A stretch of 64,000 nt of DNA, taken from assembly GCA_013400155.1 (NCBI GenBank), contig VXBM01000567.1, forward strand, positions 312,565 to 376,564. The letters run 5' to 3'. The notes below the pieces were generated by a model. That model searched no databases. It was given only the letters and a program-made list of their open reading frames with translations, and was not told where the DNA came from. A program made the translations under genes and the position numbers. This DNA comes from Helopsaltes ochotensis (Eukaryota > Chordata > Aves > Passeriformes > Locustellidae). Of this stretch, positions 63,401 through 64,000 are shown piece after piece. Position 1 is the stretch's first letter; every line of letters starts with the position of its first letter.

Positions 63401-64000
63401 CCAACGTGTGCATTAGCATTTATACCACATCAGTCAAAGACAACCTTCAAACAGGGCCTTAAAACCACTTTTATCCACGTGCAAAGTTCTCTCTCACCTA
63501 ACAGGTTGAATCCAGAACTTGAGCTGTGCTCCTCTAGCAGCCTCAGAGCACAATCCCTCATTGCTGGTCCTGATGATGCACAAAGCCTGTAGGAAGTTAA
63601 GCTGTCTCTCACCCAGACTACATCTTCGTGTCACCTGGTGTTCACACAAGAAGGGACTCACAGCCATTCTCTTTCTCCCAGAAAATGAGTTGAAACCCTT
63701 GGCAATCACTTTTCCCATCAACTTCTCCTTTCCCATGGTTTCAGCATCAACTCAAGTGCTGAAATTCAAGCTCCTGCAAAGACCCATCACCCCTCTTCAG
63801 CTTCTACCTGTGCTCCTGCTCATGCCCCTGTGAGGGCCAGAAGTGAAGCACACAAGACTATGAGGGGACAAGATTGTGAGCAAATAAGTGCACTTCTAGC
63901 CACTCTTTGCTAGCCTACCTCCTCACAGTACTCTTTCACAACAGCCAAAACTATGTTCTGCAATGGCATTGCAGGAGCTTCTTCTGAGGGGCTCCTATCC
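60463..64000. other. Unannotated non-coding DNA to window end
   Basis: No gene, RNA gene or recognised repeat. Slightly richer C/T content at about 63,430-63,840 yields short open frames on both strands, none recognised. Confidence 0.5.

Overview
The window looks like nuclear DNA from a bird, probably a songbird (passerine). The main evidence is several truncated copies of CR1, the dominant avian LINE, recognisable by their 3' ends (for example the tandem TTCTATGA-type octamers at about 10,990-11,005). There are also LTR-type repeats whose sequence I recognise from bird genomes. Background base composition is A+T-rich, with two sharp CpG islands. No bacterial, plasmid or phage architecture is visible: there are no operons or Shine-Dalgarno-led gene series, and no open reading frame longer than chance would give outside the CpG islands.

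No protein-coding gene could be identified by name. Most of the sequence reads as intergenic or intronic. The best gene-like signals are two CpG islands, at about 9,120-9,680 and 47,940-48,200. Each has a plausible splice donor on the minus strand closing an open frame (exon ends at 9,188 and 48,111). They may be first exons or promoters of minus-strand transcripts, or two alternative promoters of one gene whose body lies to the left. A third candidate is a 204-nt minus-strand frame at 5,860-6,063 with splice-like ends. All three are low-confidence and have no recognised homologue.

Layout: 1-9,100 is unique A+T-rich DNA with one CR1 fragment and the 5.9-kb candidate exon. At 9.1-9.7 kb is CpG island 1, with a CTCF-like motif. 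From 10 to 24 kb is non-coding DNA with CR1 fragments, a perfect 16-bp hairpin at 17.5 kb and a second CTCF-like motif at 17.7 kb. At 24.5-25.6 kb is a roughly 155-bp inverted duplication (about 94% identical by eye) around a 739-bp spacer. At 31.1-32.8 kb are two LTR-like copies in opposite orientation. From 33 to 47.9 kb is mostly featureless A+T-rich DNA with two more CR1 pieces. At 47.9-48.4 kb is CpG island 2 with a candidate first exon, and upstream DNA that may be conserved regulatory sequence. At 54.86-54.99 kb is a 128-bp nearly pure A tract. From 56.5 to 59.1 kb is a cluster of LTR-derived repeats, followed by a CR1 copy at 60.1 kb and unannotated DNA to the end.

No new multi-gene biological system was found. 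The observations most worth following are structural: the two inverted-repeat pairs, the long A tract, two perfect palindromes, and the two CpG-island candidate exons.
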